From positions 310,001 to 374,000 of the forward strand of contig NZ_CP069161.1 of NCBI RefSeq assembly GCF_018802605.1: a DNA stretch of 64,000 nucleotides, given 5' to 3'. This DNA is from Paludibacterium paludis (GTDB lineage: Bacteria > Pseudomonadota > Gammaproteobacteria > Burkholderiales > Chromobacteriaceae). The position numbers and the translations under genes are program-made. The notes beneath the pieces were generated by a model. The model searched no databases. It worked only from the letters and a program-made list of their open reading frames with translations, and was not told the origin of the DNA. This document shows, one piece after another, positions 55,170 through 64,000 of the stretch; positions within the stretch are counted from its first letter, which is position 1; every line of letters begins with the position of its first letter.

Positions 55170-55765
55170 CCGCCCGTTCCGCTTCCGTCTCCCGGCATAC
55201 CCTGGAAACCCGCATCGATGTGAAAATCGATCTGGATGGCACCGGCGCCGCCCGTTTCGCGACCGGCGTGCCGTTCCTCGAGCACATGCTGGATCAGATC
55301 GCCCGCCATGGCCTGTTCGATCTGGATATCGTGGCCGAAGGCGACCTGCACATCGATGCGCACCACACGGTCGAAGATATCGGCATCACCCTCGGGCAGG
55401 CCTTTGCCCGCGCGGTGGGCGACAAGAAGGGCATCCGCCGTTATGGCCATGCCTACGTACCGCTCGACGAAGCGCTGTCCCGGGTGGTGATCGATCTGTC
55501 CGGGCGCCCGGGACTGGTATGGAATGTGCCGTTCACCCGGGCCGCGATCGGGCAGTTCGACGTGGATCTGTTCGCCGAGTTTTTCCACGGTTTCGTGAAT
55601 CATGCGATGGTCACCCTGCATGTGGACAACCTGCGCGGCGAGAACAGCCACCATCAGGCGGAAACCGTGTTCAAGGCCTTCGGACGCGCCTTGCGCATGG
55701 CTTGCGAGCCGGACGACAGAATGGCGGGCATCACGCCGTCGACCAAGGGAACGCTGACGCTGTGA
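55166..55765 (+). CDS. hisB: Imidazoleglycerol-phosphate dehydratase (monofunctional)
   Basis: A 199-residue manganese enzyme. Metal-site histidines occur in HHTVEDIGI and [13 protein letters not shown], and in [15 protein letters not shown]. It lacks the histidinol-phosphatase half found in enterics, so that step must be done by another protein. It overlaps hisC (ATGA). Confidence 0.96.
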   Translation: MTARSASVSRHTLETRIDVKIDLDGTGAARFATGVPFLEHMLDQIARHGLFDLDIVAEGDLHIDAHHTVEDIGITLGQAFARAVGDKKGIRRYGHAYVPLDEALSRVVIDLSGRPGLVWNVPFTRAAIGQFDVDLFAEFFHGFVNHAMVTLHVDNLRGENSHHQAETVFKAFGRALRMACEPDDRMAGITPSTKGTLTL

Positions 55766-55796
55766 CGCTCCGACTCATTCACGTGGATGATCTACT

Positions 55797-56438
55797 ATGA
55801 AAGTGGCTGTGATCGATTACGGCATGGGCAATCTGCATTCCGTGCTCAAGTCGGCGCAAAGCGTCAACGGGATCGGCGCGACGATTTTTCTGACGCGGGA
55901 CCCGCACGAGGTGATGGCCGCGGACAAGGTGATTTTCCCCGGGCAGGGCGCCATGCCCGATTGCATGCGCGAACTGACCGCTTTCGGCCTTGACGAGGCG
56001 GTACGCGAGGCGACGCGCAATAAGCCGTTTTTCGGCATCTGCGTGGGCGCCCAGTTGCTTTTCGAGCGCAGCGAAGAGGGCGATACACCGGGTCTCGGTC
56101 TGTTCCCCGGACGGGTGGTGCGTTTTCGCAGCGGGCTGACCGGCGCGAACGGCGAGCGCCTCAAAGTGCCGCACATGGGATGGAACCGGGTCTGGCAGAC
56201 GGTGGAGCATCCCCTGTTCTCGGGCGTTGCCGATGGCGAGCGCTTCTATTTCGTGCACAGCTATCATTTCGCGCCGGACGACGCCTCCCTGACGCTGGGG
56301 GAGAGCGAGTATCCGGAGCGTTTTTCGTGTATCACCGGTCGCGGGAATGTGTTCGCGACCCAGTTTCACACCGAGAAAAGCCATCTGGCGGGACTTCGCA
56401 TGATGCAGAATTTCCTGACCTGGGACGGCACTGTATAA
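55797..56438 (+). CDS. hisH: Imidazole glycerol phosphate synthase, glutaminase subunit
   Basis: A 213-residue class I glutamine amidotransferase that passes ammonia to HisF. The nucleophile Cys is in [13 protein letters not shown], and the His-Glu pair is in [13 protein letters not shown]. The opening [14 protein letters not shown] and HMGWNRVW are typical. It follows hisB by 31 bp. Confidence 0.96.
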   Translation: MKVAVIDYGMGNLHSVLKSAQSVNGIGATIFLTRDPHEVMAADKVIFPGQGAMPDCMRELTAFGLDEAVREATRNKPFFGICVGAQLLFERSEEGDTPGLGLFPGRVVRFRSGLTGANGERLKVPHMGWNRVWQTVEHPLFSGVADGERFYFVHSYHFAPDDASLTLGESEYPERFSCITGRGNVFATQFHTEKSHLAGLRMMQNFLTWDGTV

Positions 56439-56461
56439 CTCTTTTCAGATCCAAGACTACC

Positions 56462-57211
56462 ATGTTGCTCATACCCGCTATCGACCTGAAGGATGGCCAG
56501 TGTGTTCGCCTCAAGCAAGGCGTGATGGAAGAAGCCACCGTCTTTTCCGATGATCCCGTCGAGGTTGCCCGTCACTGGTGCGACCTGGGGGCCCGACGTC
56601 TGCATCTGGTCGACCTTGACGGCGCGTTTGCCGGCAAGCCGAAGAATCTTGGCGTGATCCGCGCCATTCTCGAAGAGGTCGGTTCCGATATTCCGGTGCA
56701 GTTGGGCGGGGGGCTTCGGGATCTGGACACCATCGAGGCCTATCTGGACATGGGGCTGGAATACGTGATCATCGGCACGGCCGCCGTGAAAACGCCCGGT
56801 TTCCTGCGCGATGCCTGCGATGCCTTTCCGGGACAGGTGATCGTCGGCCTGGACGCCAAGGATGGCAGGGTGGCGACCGATGGCTGGGCGAAGCTCACCC
56901 AGCACAATGTGATCGATCTGGCGCGGCGTTTCGAAGACTATGGCGTCGTATCGGTGATCTACACCGATATCGGCCGTGACGGCATGATGAACGGTGTGAA
57001 TGTCGAGGCGACGGTGCGCTTGGCGCAGGCCCTGAAAATCCCCGTTATCGCCTCGGGCGGACTGACGAATCTGGACGATGTGAGGCAGCTTGCCGCCGTG
57101 GAGTCCGAAGGCATCGAAGGTGCGATCACCGGCCGGGCGATCTACGAGGGCAGCCTGCGATTCGATGAAGCCCAGCAACTGGCGGACGAGCTGTCCGGCG
57201 CCGGGCAGTGA
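56462..57211 (+). CDS. hisA: ProFAR isomerase
   Basis: A 249-residue TIM barrel that isomerises the aminoaldose ProFAR to the ketose [24 protein letters not shown] opens it, followed by VQLGGGLRD and [14 protein letters not shown] with the catalytic Asp. The ATG at 56462 is 23 bp after hisH; longer in-frame sequence upstream lies in hisH and is not used. Confidence 0.96.
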   Translation: MLLIPAIDLKDGQCVRLKQGVMEEATVFSDDPVEVARHWCDLGARRLHLVDLDGAFAGKPKNLGVIRAILEEVGSDIPVQLGGGLRDLDTIEAYLDMGLEYVIIGTAAVKTPGFLRDACDAFPGQVIVGLDAKDGRVATDGWAKLTQHNVIDLARRFEDYGVVSVIYTDIGRDGMMNGVNVEATVRLAQALKIPVIASGGLTNLDDVRQLAAVESEGIEGAITGRAIYEGSLRFDEAQQLADELSGAGQ

Positions 57212-57214
57212 TCC

Positions 57215-57982
57215 ATGGCGCTGGCGAAACGCATCATTCCCTGTCTTGACGTGGCCGCGGGCCGCGTCGTCAAGGGCATCAACTTTGTCGGTCTCAAGGA
57301 TGCCGGTGATCCGGTGGAAATCGCGCGACGTTACAACGAGCAGGGCGCCGACGAACTGACCTTTCTCGACATCACCGCCAGTTCCGATGACCGCGACCTG
57401 ATCCTGCATGTCATCGAATCCGTGGCCGAGCAGGTGTTCATCCCGCTGACGGTCGGCGGTGGTGTGCGCGAGGTCGGCGATATCCGCCGCCTGCTCAACG
57501 CGGGCGCCGACAAGGTCAGCATCAATACCACGGCGGTGACCCGGCCCCGGCTCGTCGCCGAGGCGGCGAGCCGTTTCGGTTCGCAATGCGTGGTGGTCGC
57601 CATCGACGCCAAGGCGGTCGACGATGCCAATACGGTTTGGGAGGTCTTTACCCATGGCGGCCGGCAGCGCACCGGGCTGGACGCGGTGGCGTGGGCACGC
57701 CGGATGCAGGAGCTGGGGGCCGGCGAGATTCTGCTGACGAGCATGGACCGCGACGGTACCCGCTCGGGGTTCAATCTGCCGCTGACGCGCGCGGTGGCCG
57801 ACGCTGTGGATATTCCCGTGATCGCGTCCGGCGGGGTCGGCACGCTTGGCCATCTGGTCGACGGAATTCTTGATGGGCACGCAGACGCGGTGCTCGCCGC
57901 GAGCATCTTCCATTTCGGCGACTATACCGTGCGCGAAGCCAAAGAGGCGATGAGAGCCGCCGGAATCGAGGTACGCTTATGA
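57215..57982 (+). CDS. hisF: Imidazole glycerol phosphate synthase, cyclase subunit
   Basis: A 255-residue TIM barrel that uses HisH-derived ammonia to form imidazole glycerol phosphate and [24 protein letters not shown] has the catalytic Asp11-type residue, and [14 protein letters not shown] has the second. PLTVGGGVR is also kept. It overlaps hisI by 4 bp. Confidence 0.97.
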   Translation: MALAKRIIPCLDVAAGRVVKGINFVGLKDAGDPVEIARRYNEQGADELTFLDITASSDDRDLILHVIESVAEQVFIPLTVGGGVREVGDIRRLLNAGADKVSINTTAVTRPRLVAEAASRFGSQCVVVAIDAKAVDDANTVWEVFTHGGRQRTGLDAVAWARRMQELGAGEILLTSMDRDGTRSGFNLPLTRAVADAVDIPVIASGGVGTLGHLVDGILDGHADAVLAASIFHFGDYTVREAKEAMRAAGIEVRL

Positions 57983-58368
57983 CTTCATCCTGGCTTGACG
58001 AGGTCAAATGGGATGAAAGCGGACTTGTTCCGGCTATTGCCCAGGATGCCGCGAGCGGCCGAATCCTGATGATGGCCTGGATGAACCGCGAAGCGCTGGC
58101 CCTGACGGCCGAAACCGGCGTCGCCCATTACTACAGCCGTTCTCGCAAGCGCCTGTGGAAAAAAGGCGAGGAGTCGGGGCATTTGCAGCATGTACGGGAG
58201 CTGCGGCTCGATTGCGATGGCGACGCCATAGTCATGCAGATAGCGCAGACTGGCGGCATCGCTTGCCACACCGGGCGCGAGAGCTGTTTCTACCGCCGTT
58301 GGGAAAACGGCGGCTGGCGGGTCGTCGATGCGGTACTCAAGGATCCGGCTACCCTCTACCGTCACTGA
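57979..58368 (+). CDS. hisI: Phosphoribosyl-AMP cyclohydrolase
   Basis: A 129-residue zinc/magnesium enzyme that opens the adenine ring of PR-AMP. Zn cysteines are in RLDCDGDAI and [12 protein letters not shown], and [17 protein letters not shown] is typical. It is the single-function form; hisE is a separate gene after a 91-bp gap. Confidence 0.96.
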   Translation: MTSSWLDEVKWDESGLVPAIAQDAASGRILMMAWMNREALALTAETGVAHYYSRSRKRLWKKGEESGHLQHVRELRLDCDGDAIVMQIAQTGGIACHTGRESCFYRRWENGGWRVVDAVLKDPATLYRH

Positions 58369-58370
58369 TT

Positions 58371-58385
58371 GCGCTAGAATAGCGC
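58371..58385 (+). promoter_or_regulatory. Hairpin directly after hisI
   Basis: GCGCTA-GAA-TAGCGC is a perfect 6-bp stem with a 3-nt loop, 2 bp beyond the hisI stop. There is no T tract. A -10-like TATACT follows at 58423-58428, so this gap may separate the hisE-hinT-tat part of the operon. Confidence 0.4.
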
Positions 58386-58459
58386 CATGGTTTCCCGATT
58401 ATTTTTTGCAATCTGATAAAGGTATACTTGCCTTTCCGGTTAGCCGAGGATTCATCGCC

Positions 58460-58786
58460 ATGGCCCATGATGTGCTCAAGTCGATCGCCGATACGCTGGA
58501 AGCCCGGCGCGAGGCCAGTCCGCAATCGTCCTATGTCGCCTCCCTGTTTCACAAGGGCGAGGATGCCATCCTGAAGAAGGTGGCTGAAGAGGCCGCGGAA
58601 ACCCTCATGGCATCGAAAGACAAGGACCGCCTGCATCTGGTGCGGGAAGTTGCCGATCTGTGGTTCCATAGCCTGGTGCTGCTGACCTGGCACGGTTTGC
58701 GTCCCGAGGACGTGATCATGGAACTCAAACGCCGCGAAGGCATCTCCGGTATCGACGAGAAAGCCTCCCGAAACGGCCAGGAATAA
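58460..58786 (+). CDS. hisE: Phosphoribosyl-ATP pyrophosphatase
   Basis: A 108-residue all-alpha MazG-like enzyme that hydrolyses PR-ATP to [31 protein letters not shown] and [16 protein letters not shown] carry the Glu/Asp metal ligands. The ATG at 58460 follows GAGG; longer upstream frames are not protein-like. Confidence 0.95.
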   Translation: MAHDVLKSIADTLEARREASPQSSYVASLFHKGEDAILKKVAEEAAETLMASKDKDRLHLVREVADLWFHSLVLLTWHGLRPEDVIMELKRREGISGIDEKASRNGQE

Positions 58787-58797
58787 AGGAAAACGAA

Positions 58798-59121
58798 ATG
58801 AGCGACTGTATCTTCTGCAAGATCATCAAGGGCGAGATTCCTTCACGCAAGGTGTATGAAGACGAGCATGTCTACGCGTTCCATGACATCCGTCCGATCG
58901 CGAAAGTGCATTTCATGATCGTGCCCAAAAAGCATGTCGATTCGCTGGCGCATTGCGGCAAGGACGATGCCCAGATGCTGAGCCACATCATGCTGCTGGC
59001 GCCGAAACTGGCGGCCGAGCACGGTCTGGAGCAGGGCTTCAAGACCGGCATCAACACCGGTCGTGGCGGCGGACAGGAAGTCTTCCACCTGCATGTACAT
59101 GTTTTCGGCAATCCGCTCTGA
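58798..59121 (+). CDS. hinT: HIT family nucleotide-binding protein (HinT)
   Basis: A 107-residue histidine triad hydrolase acting on purine nucleoside phosphoramidates. The triad is HLHVHVFG near the C-terminus, and CIFCKIIKGEIPS is the usual N-terminus. It lies between hisE (11 bp) and tatA (32 bp), an order common in betaproteobacteria. Confidence 0.95.
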   Translation: MSDCIFCKIIKGEIPSRKVYEDEHVYAFHDIRPIAKVHFMIVPKKHVDSLAHCGKDDAQMLSHIMLLAPKLAAEHGLEQGFKTGINTGRGGGQEVFHLHVHVFGNPL

Positions 59122-59153
59122 ACCGGGTTGACCGCCTCTTTTAGGAAAGCATC

Positions 59154-59354
59154 ATGGGTTCTTTCAGCATTTTTCATTGGCTTATTGTCCTGGCCGTCGT
59201 CGTGCTGCTGTTCGGCACCAAGAAACTGCCGAATGTCGGCAAGGACCTCGGCGCCGCCATCCGCGGTTTCAAGGACGGCATGAAAGGTGAACAGGACAAG
59301 GCCGACAAACCCGAATCCGGCCGTGTCATCGACGCGGATCACGACAAAAAGTAA
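59154..59354 (+). CDS. tatA: Sec-independent translocase protein TatA
   Basis: A 66-residue protein with one N-terminal membrane helix ([21 protein letters not shown]), an amphipathic helix ([17 protein letters not shown]) and a charged tail. It forms the protein-conducting part of the Tat system, which exports folded twin-arginine proteins. Confidence 0.95.
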   Translation: MGSFSIFHWLIVLAVVVLLFGTKKLPNVGKDLGAAIRGFKDGMKGEQDKADKPESGRVIDADHDKK

Positions 59355-59363
59355 GGCGCCGTC

Positions 59364-59774
59364 GTGTTCGACATCAGTTTTGGCGAGTTGCTGCTGATCG
59401 GAGGGGTGGCGCTTGTGGTGCTCGGCCCCGAACGGTTGCCCGAGGTCGCCCGCACCCTCGGCGCCCTGGTCGGGCGTGCCCAGCGTTTCGTGGCGAGCGT
59501 GAAAGCCGACATCGGGCAGGAGGCGAGGCTCGACGAACTCGCCCTGCTGCGCCAGGATGTCGAGGCCACGGCACGGCATTTCTCCGCGCAGCTCGAGTCG
59601 GAAGTGCGCTCGGCGCGCGAGGCCGTGGAGGTGTTTCCGGCCGAGGAGCCGCCGGCCCCGCAGATCGGATCGGCGGCGCCAGTCCGCGACGAAAATCAGC
59701 TCGACCTGTTCGAGGAACTGCCCCCGCCGCGTGAAGACGCGCCTCCCATTTCCACTGACCCGACGCATCGATGA
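59364..59774 (+). CDS. tatB: Twin-arginine translocase subunit TatB
   Basis: A 136-residue protein. The membrane helix with the TatB mark (MFDISFGELLLIGGVALVVLGPERLPEV) precedes a long amphipathic and acidic tail rich in Glu and Pro. It forms the substrate receptor with TatC. The start is GTG at 59364, 9 bp after tatA. Confidence 0.94.
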   Translation: MFDISFGELLLIGGVALVVLGPERLPEVARTLGALVGRAQRFVASVKADIGQEARLDELALLRQDVEATARHFSAQLESEVRSAREAVEVFPAEEPPAPQIGSAAPVRDENQLDLFEELPPPREDAPPISTDPTHR

Positions 59775-60502
59775 CCGAAGAACAACCTCTGCTGGCGCAC
59801 CTGATCGAGTTGCGTCAGCGCCTGTTGCGCGCACTGATCGGATTTTTTCTGGTATTCGTCGCGCTGTTTCACTGGTCGGCGGATATTTATCATCTGCTTG
59901 CCCGTCCCTTGCTGGAACATTTGCCCGCCGGCTCGAAGATGATCGCCATCGATGTCACCGCGCCGTTTTTCGTGCCGGTGAAGGTGACCATGCTGGTGGC
60001 GTTCCTGCTGTCGCTGCCGCATTCCCTCTACCAGATCTGGGCGTTCGTTGCGCCCGGGCTTTACCATCATGAAAAGCGCCTGATCGTGCCGCTCGTGGTG
60101 TCGAGCATGATCTTGTTTCTGGTCGGTATGTCGTTCGCCTATTTTCTGGTCTTTCCCGTGGTGTTCGGCTTCATGGCCGGGGTCACCCCGACAGGCGTGG
60201 CGATGATGACCGATATCGACAAATACCTCTCCTTCGTGATGGGGATGTTCATCGCCTTCGGCATGGCGTTCGAGGTTCCGGTGGTGGTGGTGTTGCTGGC
60301 GAGGATCGGTGTCGTGTCCCTGGAGAGCCTGCGCAAGATGCGCTCTTACGTGATTGTCGGCGCCTTCGTGGTCGCCGCGGTGGTGACCCCGCCCGATGTG
60401 CTGTCCCAGACGCTGCTGGCCGTGCCGCTGTGGCTGCTTTACGAAGTCGGCATTCTCGCCGTGGTGCTGATGCAGCGCGGCGGCCGGGGGGAGGCGTCAT
60501 GA
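59771..60502 (+). CDS. tatC: Twin-arginine translocase subunit TatC
   Basis: A 243-residue six-helix membrane protein that recognises the twin-arginine signal. LLAHLIELRQRLLRALIGF at the N-terminus and FGMAFEVPVVVVLLARIGVV are typical. It overlaps tatB by 4 bp and the next gene by 4 bp. Confidence 0.96.
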   Translation: MTEEQPLLAHLIELRQRLLRALIGFFLVFVALFHWSADIYHLLARPLLEHLPAGSKMIAIDVTAPFFVPVKVTMLVAFLLSLPHSLYQIWAFVAPGLYHHEKRLIVPLVVSSMILFLVGMSFAYFLVFPVVFGFMAGVTPTGVAMMTDIDKYLSFVMGMFIAFGMAFEVPVVVVLLARIGVVSLESLRKMRSYVIVGAFVVAAVVTPPDVLSQTLLAVPLWLLYEVGILAVVLMQRGGRGEAS

Positions 60503-60861
60503 AACAACGCGCTTACCATTGGACTGCCATCGCCTCCCTGATCGCCCTGATCATGCTGTGCCTTGCCTGGGAGCTTATGCTCGCGCCGATCCGGCCGGGC
60601 GGCTCGTTCCTCGCGCTCAAGGCGGTGTTGTTGCTGTTGCCGCTGCGCGGCATCCTCAAGGAGCGGGTCTACACCTACCAGTGGTCGTCGATGTTCATCC
60701 TGCTGTTCTTCACCGAAGGCGTGATGCGTGGATGGGCCGACAAAGGCCTGTCGCGCGATCTCGCGCTTGCAGAGGCCACTTTGTCGACGCTGTTTTTCCT
60801 GGCGGTGCTGGGCTATATCCGGGAGCGGCGGCGCGCTCAGCTCTCGTCGTCGGCCAGGTAG
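60499..60861 (+). CDS. DUF2069-type membrane protein
   Basis: A 120-residue protein with four hydrophobic helices (SLIALIMLCLAWELML; ALKAVLLLLPLRGILK; SMFILLFFTEGVMRGW; LSTLFFLAVLGYIRE). The central YQWSSMFILLFFTEGVMRGW matches the DUF2069 group. Function unknown. Its 3' end overlaps a convergent gene by 25 bp. Confidence 0.82.
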   Translation: MKQRAYHWTAIASLIALIMLCLAWELMLAPIRPGGSFLALKAVLLLLPLRGILKERVYTYQWSSMFILLFFTEGVMRGWADKGLSRDLALAEATLSTLFFLAVLGYIRERRRAQLSSSAR

Positions 60862-61307
60862 TAGCGAAGTTCGCGGCGCACCATCAGCAATTGGCGGGTC
60901 GCCTGCGGCAACTCATCGAAGGCGAACAGCCCTTTCTCGATCAGCAGGTTGATGATGTCCTCGATCACCCTGACGGCCTTGGTGTCGGACAGTTCGAGCG
61001 ATTGCCGCGCTTCGGGCTCGCCGCCCTCCACCCGGTCGATCAGCGCGTCCAGACGGATGGCCTGTTCGCCATCTGCCCGGGGTGAATCGAGCAGGCCGCG
61101 GTCGCCGCAAAGATGGATCAGGCCTTGCAACAGTATCCGGTAACACGAGTCGGTGGCATCGAGCAGACTGGCGGCGAATCGGGCGTCCTCCTCGAGCAGG
61201 AAGTGCAGCACCTTCGCATTGTCCAGCGGCAGAAAATCCCGATCCCGCGCCGGTTCGCGAAACAGTCCTTCCACTTCCCCGTCACTGCGATAGGTCACAT
61301 AGGGCAT
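60837..61307 (-). CDS. Conserved hypothetical protein, cytoplasmic
   Basis: A 156-residue, acidic, mostly helical protein without signal or membrane helix. Two regions stand out: DNAKVLHFLLEEDARFAASL, and TKAVRVIEDIINLLIEKGLF with RRELRYYLADDES at the end. I have seen similar betaproteobacterial proteins carry misleading labels such as tryptophan synthase beta-like, but no such fold is present. Function not assigned. It lies 11 bp upstream of the chemoreceptor gene's stop on the same strand. Confidence 0.7.
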   Translation of the reverse strand: MPYVTYRSDGEVEGLFREPARDRDFLPLDNAKVLHFLLEEDARFAASLLDATDSCYRILLQGLIHLCGDRGLLDSPRADGEQAIRLDALIDRVEGGEPEARQSLELSDTKAVRVIEDIINLLIEKGLFAFDELPQATRQLLMVRRELRYYLADDES

Positions 61308-61318
61308 GGCATCCTTTC

Positions 61319-62950
61319 TTACGCCGTCAGCCTGTTCAACGTGGTGTCGAGCGCGCCCGACAGCGAGGTGAGTTGTTGTGCGAGGGCGCTGGCGTCCTCC
61401 ACGGCCCTGCTGGTGCTTTCATTCATTTGGGCGATCTGGTCGACATTCCTGGCGATGCTCTGGCTCGCTTCGCTTTGTTCCTTGATGGCGTGGGCGATGT
61501 CCGAGATGCGATCGACCGTGTGCTGGGAAAAGTTGCGGATATCCTCCAGCGTTTGCGACACGCTCTGGGCGCCCGCGACGCTGCTGTCGATCGACGCATT
61601 GGCCTCTTGCATGCTCTGATAGGCGCTTTGCGTGTCGTGCTGAACACCGGTGATGCGCGAGGCGATCTCCGAGGTGGCGAGGCTGGTGCGTTCGGCGAGC
61701 TTGCGGACTTCGTCGGCGACCACGGCGAATCCCCGGCCCATCTCTCCCGCCCTGGCCGCCTCGATGGCGGCGTTCAGCGCCAGCAGATTGGTCTGATCGG
61801 CGATATCGTGGATCACCTTGACGATATCGCCGATTTCTCCCGACCGATGGTTGAGTTGACTGATCACTTCGGATGTCGTGGCGATGCCTTGCGCCACGCG
61901 ACGGATCTCTTGCGCCGCCTTTTCCGCGAGAACAACGCCTTCTTCGGCCTTGCGATTGGTGTTGAGCGCCTGCTCCTCGACGCCTTGCGCGCTTTCCGCC
62001 ACGACGTGAATGCTGACCGTCATCTCCTCCACCGCCGCGGCGCTGGCCGCCGCCGCTTCACTCTGATTGCGCGAGGCGTTGGCGACCTGTCGGCTGACCT
62101 GGCTGAGCTGATCGGCGGCATTGACCAACTGCGAGGAGTGACCGTGTGATTCCCGGATCAGTGACCGCACGCTGTCGACCAGCGTCGCCAGCGCGCTGGC
62201 CACCGTGCCCAGTTCATTGCGGCCGAACTGCGGCAGGGTTTGTCTCAAATCGCCGGTTTCCGCCAGGGCGCGGCTTTGCCGGCTCATGATGTTCAGTGGG
62301 GTCCGTATCGAGCGGACGATGACGAAGGCCAGGGCGAGGCCGGCCAGCATGGCGACCGCCAACAAGGACATCATGGCCGTTCGCGCGCTGGACGCGGTCT
62401 CGTCGATATGGGCGCTCAATTCGTCGGCGGCGCGCTGGGCAATGGCGGACAGATCCTTCAACTGCCCCTCCATGCTGTGGATGCTTTCCTTGTGCTGCTC
62501 CATGCCACGGTTCGCCTCCGCCGTCGTGGCCAGGGTTTTCGCGGAGATCTGCCCGGTGACGGCGATGAAGCCGTCGCCGTACTTGCCAAGAAGGGCCGAC
62601 AGATTGCCGAGTTTGTCGTTGGTGGACGGGTCCGAGGATTTGCCCTGGGCATGCTTGAGCGCTTCGCGGGCCTGCGCGAGCGCGCCTTTCCACTTTTCGA
62701 TGTACTCGTCGCGCTTGGACTGGTGTTCGATATTGATGAAGGTGTCTTTTTCAAAGCGCCTCAGGTTACCCATGGCGGTTTTCAGATCGCTCATGGCGCT
62801 GAAAAAGGCCAAGTCTCCGCTCGTGACCTCCTGCACTTTGGCATCGATCCGGGACAGGCCAATCGTCCCGGTCAGACCGCACGCGAACATGAGTCCCAGC
62901 AAAAGGACAAACCCGGCCGTGATCCGCGCGGCAATCGACATATTTTTCAT
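61319..62950 (-). CDS. Methyl-accepting chemotaxis protein
   Basis: A 543-residue transducer. TM1 ([21 protein letters not shown]) and TM2 ([20 protein letters not shown]) flank a four-helix-bundle periplasmic domain of about 150 residues. A HAMP domain and a long cytoplasmic signalling coiled coil follow; the CheA/CheW hairpin tip is [23 protein letters not shown]. There is no NWETF pentapeptide. The ligand is unknown. The ATG at 62950 (GGGAAC upstream) is chosen over longer frames. Confidence 0.93.
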   Translation of the reverse strand: MKNMSIAARITAGFVLLLGLMFACGLTGTIGLSRIDAKVQEVTSGDLAFFSAMSDLKTAMGNLRRFEKDTFINIEHQSKRDEYIEKWKGALAQAREALKHAQGKSSDPSTNDKLGNLSALLGKYGDGFIAVTGQISAKTLATTAEANRGMEQHKESIHSMEGQLKDLSAIAQRAADELSAHIDETASSARTAMMSLLAVAMLAGLALAFVIVRSIRTPLNIMSRQSRALAETGDLRQTLPQFGRNELGTVASALATLVDSVRSLIRESHGHSSQLVNAADQLSQVSRQVANASRNQSEAAAASAAAVEEMTVSIHVVAESAQGVEEQALNTNRKAEEGVVLAEKAAQEIRRVAQGIATTSEVISQLNHRSGEIGDIVKVIHDIADQTNLLALNAAIEAARAGEMGRGFAVVADEVRKLAERTSLATSEIASRITGVQHDTQSAYQSMQEANASIDSSVAGAQSVSQTLEDIRNFSQHTVDRISDIAHAIKEQSEASQSIARNVDQIAQMNESTSRAVEDASALAQQLTSLSGALDTTLNRLTA

Positions 62951-63047
62951 GATGGTTCCCGTTCGCCAAAAACCAGCCATTTGTTGATGGCTGTTATGTT
63001 TTTTTTCATTCTTGGCGGGGTTTCCCTCGATTTCAAGATGGACTTTG

Positions 63048-63869
63048 CTAAGAGATCTGCGGCAACCCCAGCGCGTCAAGGGTATTGCGCGCGGTCAGCA
63101 TGGCGACGGCTTCCGGGCTCGTGCTCCGCAATTCGGCGAGCACGGCGGCGATGCGGGCGAGCGCGGAAGGCTGGTTGGGCCGGTTCTGAGCCCATTCGGG
63201 AGGGATATCCGGCGCATCCGTTTCGAGAACCAGCGCCTCGTCGGGCAAGGTGGCGGCAAGCGCGCGGATGCGGGTGGATCCGCTGTAGGTCATGGCGCCG
63301 CCGAAACCCAGTTTCAGGCCCAACTTGAGAAATTCGCCGGCTTGCTGGACGCTGCCGTTGAACGCGTGGGCGATGCCGCCGCGCACCGGGTGCTGGCGCA
63401 GATACTTGAGAACGCGGTCTTGCGAGCGGCGGATGTGGACGATGACCGGCAGATCGTGACGGCGCGCCAGCTTGAGTTGCTCGACGAACAACCATTCCTG
63501 GCGCGCCGGAGCCAGCCCGGGCACGAAAAAATCCAGTCCGATCTCGCCCAGCGCTTGCGGCCGGTGCTCGACAAGCGCCGTCTCCAGTATGTCCAGATGC
63601 TCGTCGAGGTGGCGCGCAAGGTAGATCGGATGCAGTCCCAGCGCAATCCAGCAGCCGAAGCGCTCGCGCATGGCGAGCGTGTCGGCGAACTGACCGGCGT
63701 GGACGGCCGGCACCAGGATCTGTCCGATGCCCGCATCCTGCGCCGCGCGCACCACCGCCTCCCGGTTTCCCGAAAACTCCGGGGCATCCAGGTGGCAGTG
63801 CGAATCGATCAGGCCGCCCGGGACGGGGGACTCCGGGAAGCGCGCGGCGGGTGGGTTATGCTGGGTCAT
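63048..63869 (-). CDS. tatD: TatD family metal-dependent hydrolase
   Basis: A 273-residue TIM-barrel amidohydrolase, a 3'-5' DNase/RNase-like family. Metal ligands occur in [36 protein letters not shown] and [12 protein letters not shown]. Despite its name it has no known export role. It precedes the chemoreceptor gene by 97 bp on the same strand. Confidence 0.93.
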   Translation of the reverse strand: MTQHNPPAARFPESPVPGGLIDSHCHLDAPEFSGNREAVVRAAQDAGIGQILVPAVHAGQFADTLAMRERFGCWIALGLHPIYLARHLDEHLDILETALVEHRPQALGEIGLDFFVPGLAPARQEWLFVEQLKLARRHDLPVIVHIRRSQDRVLKYLRQHPVRGGIAHAFNGSVQQAGEFLKLGLKLGFGGAMTYSGSTRIRALAATLPDEALVLETDAPDIPPEWAQNRPNQPSALARIAAVLAELRSTSPEAVAMLTARNTLDALGLPQIS

Positions 63870-63889
63870 CGCTTCATGGTAAACCGCTT

Positions 63890-64000
63890 TCAGTTGAAGG
63901 TGTAGTCCACTCCGATCGTGAATACCCGGCCGCGCGGGTCGGCCTGGGTCAGGTCGAAACCGTCCGAGGAGGGGTCCCAGGGCGGGCGGCGGTTGGTCAG
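63890..64000 (-). CDS. TonB-dependent receptor, C-terminal end (cut by window edge)
   Basis: The last 36 codons of a minus-strand gene. The translation includes DLTQADPRGRVFTIGVDYTFN before TGA. A final beta strand with a terminal aromatic (VDYTF) after PRGR is the usual end of a TonB-dependent outer-membrane receptor barrel. Everything upstream is outside the window, so substrate and family are unknown. Confidence 0.7.
   Translation of the reverse strand: MTNRRPPWDPSSDGFDLTQADPRGRVFTIGVDYTFN

Noticed and set aside
61082..62149. Plus-strand frame opposite the chemoreceptor gene
   Set aside because: Antisense of a clear methyl-accepting protein; no start signal or domain.

Overview
The window is high-GC, gene-dense chromosomal DNA from a betaproteobacterium, most likely Neisseriales, family Chromobacteriaceae (Chromobacterium, Paludibacterium, Gulbenkiania or a relative). 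The basis is the gene order hisGDCBHAFIE-hinT-tatABC, a separate short hisG, the coxB-coxA-ctaG-DUF2970-coxC-SURF1-ctaA-ctaB-sco order, and an XrtB/EpsF-EpsG-EpsI polysaccharide locus. The genus is not fixed by anything I can see. No tRNA, rRNA, insertion sequence, prophage or CRISPR array was found.

Layout. 1-9.1 kb: 3' end of gap with a strong terminator; a divergent Lrp/AsnC regulator beside an orphan terminated transcript (candidate small RNA); a lone glycosyltransferase; phoB-phoR behind a Pho box; transaldolase; a cation/Ca2+ exchanger; a hemerythrin protein; and a fusion of a GNAT-like domain to the AmpD amidase. 9.1-14.6 kb: kup, proS, a lytic transglycosylase and a secreted alpha/beta hydrolase. 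14.6-30.1 kb: one long exopolysaccharide operon behind a candidate promoter and a leader of about 225 nt. It encodes EpsF and a degenerate EpsG, exosortase B and EpsI, GDP-fucose synthesis (gmd, fcl), a flippase, a polymerase, five glycosyltransferases and a secreted GH5 glycosidase.

30.1-34 kb: a MarR regulator of the urate-responsive type, divergent from guanine deaminase with two palindromes between them; an RDD membrane protein; and an ECF sigma factor with two small partner genes. 34-42.8 kb: branched-chain amino acid and phospholipid genes (ilvI, ilvH, ilvC, psd, pssA, leuA, bioD). These are interrupted by a divergent gene for a C39-like cysteine protease or effector candidate. leuA carries an N-terminal helix-turn-helix domain, and three copies of a GGACAA-N3-GTY element lie in front of it. 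42.9-51.2 kb: an aa3-type cytochrome c oxidase operon with its copper and heme A assembly factors. 51.2-60.9 kb: a PilZ (c-di-GMP) protein, the histidine operon, hinT and the Tat translocase. 60.9-64 kb: a conserved hypothetical, a chemoreceptor, TatD, and the 3' end of a probable TonB-dependent receptor.

Most of the window is housekeeping. The parts most worth a second look are the HTH-LeuA fusion with its repeated operator-like sites and the adjacent C39-like gene (38.9-40.5 kb), the GNAT-AmpD fusion, the orphan structured transcript at 1.43-1.61 kb, the MarR-guaD palindromes with guaD stop-codon loss, and the kinase-dead-looking EpsG plus ATT-start flippase in the EPS locus.
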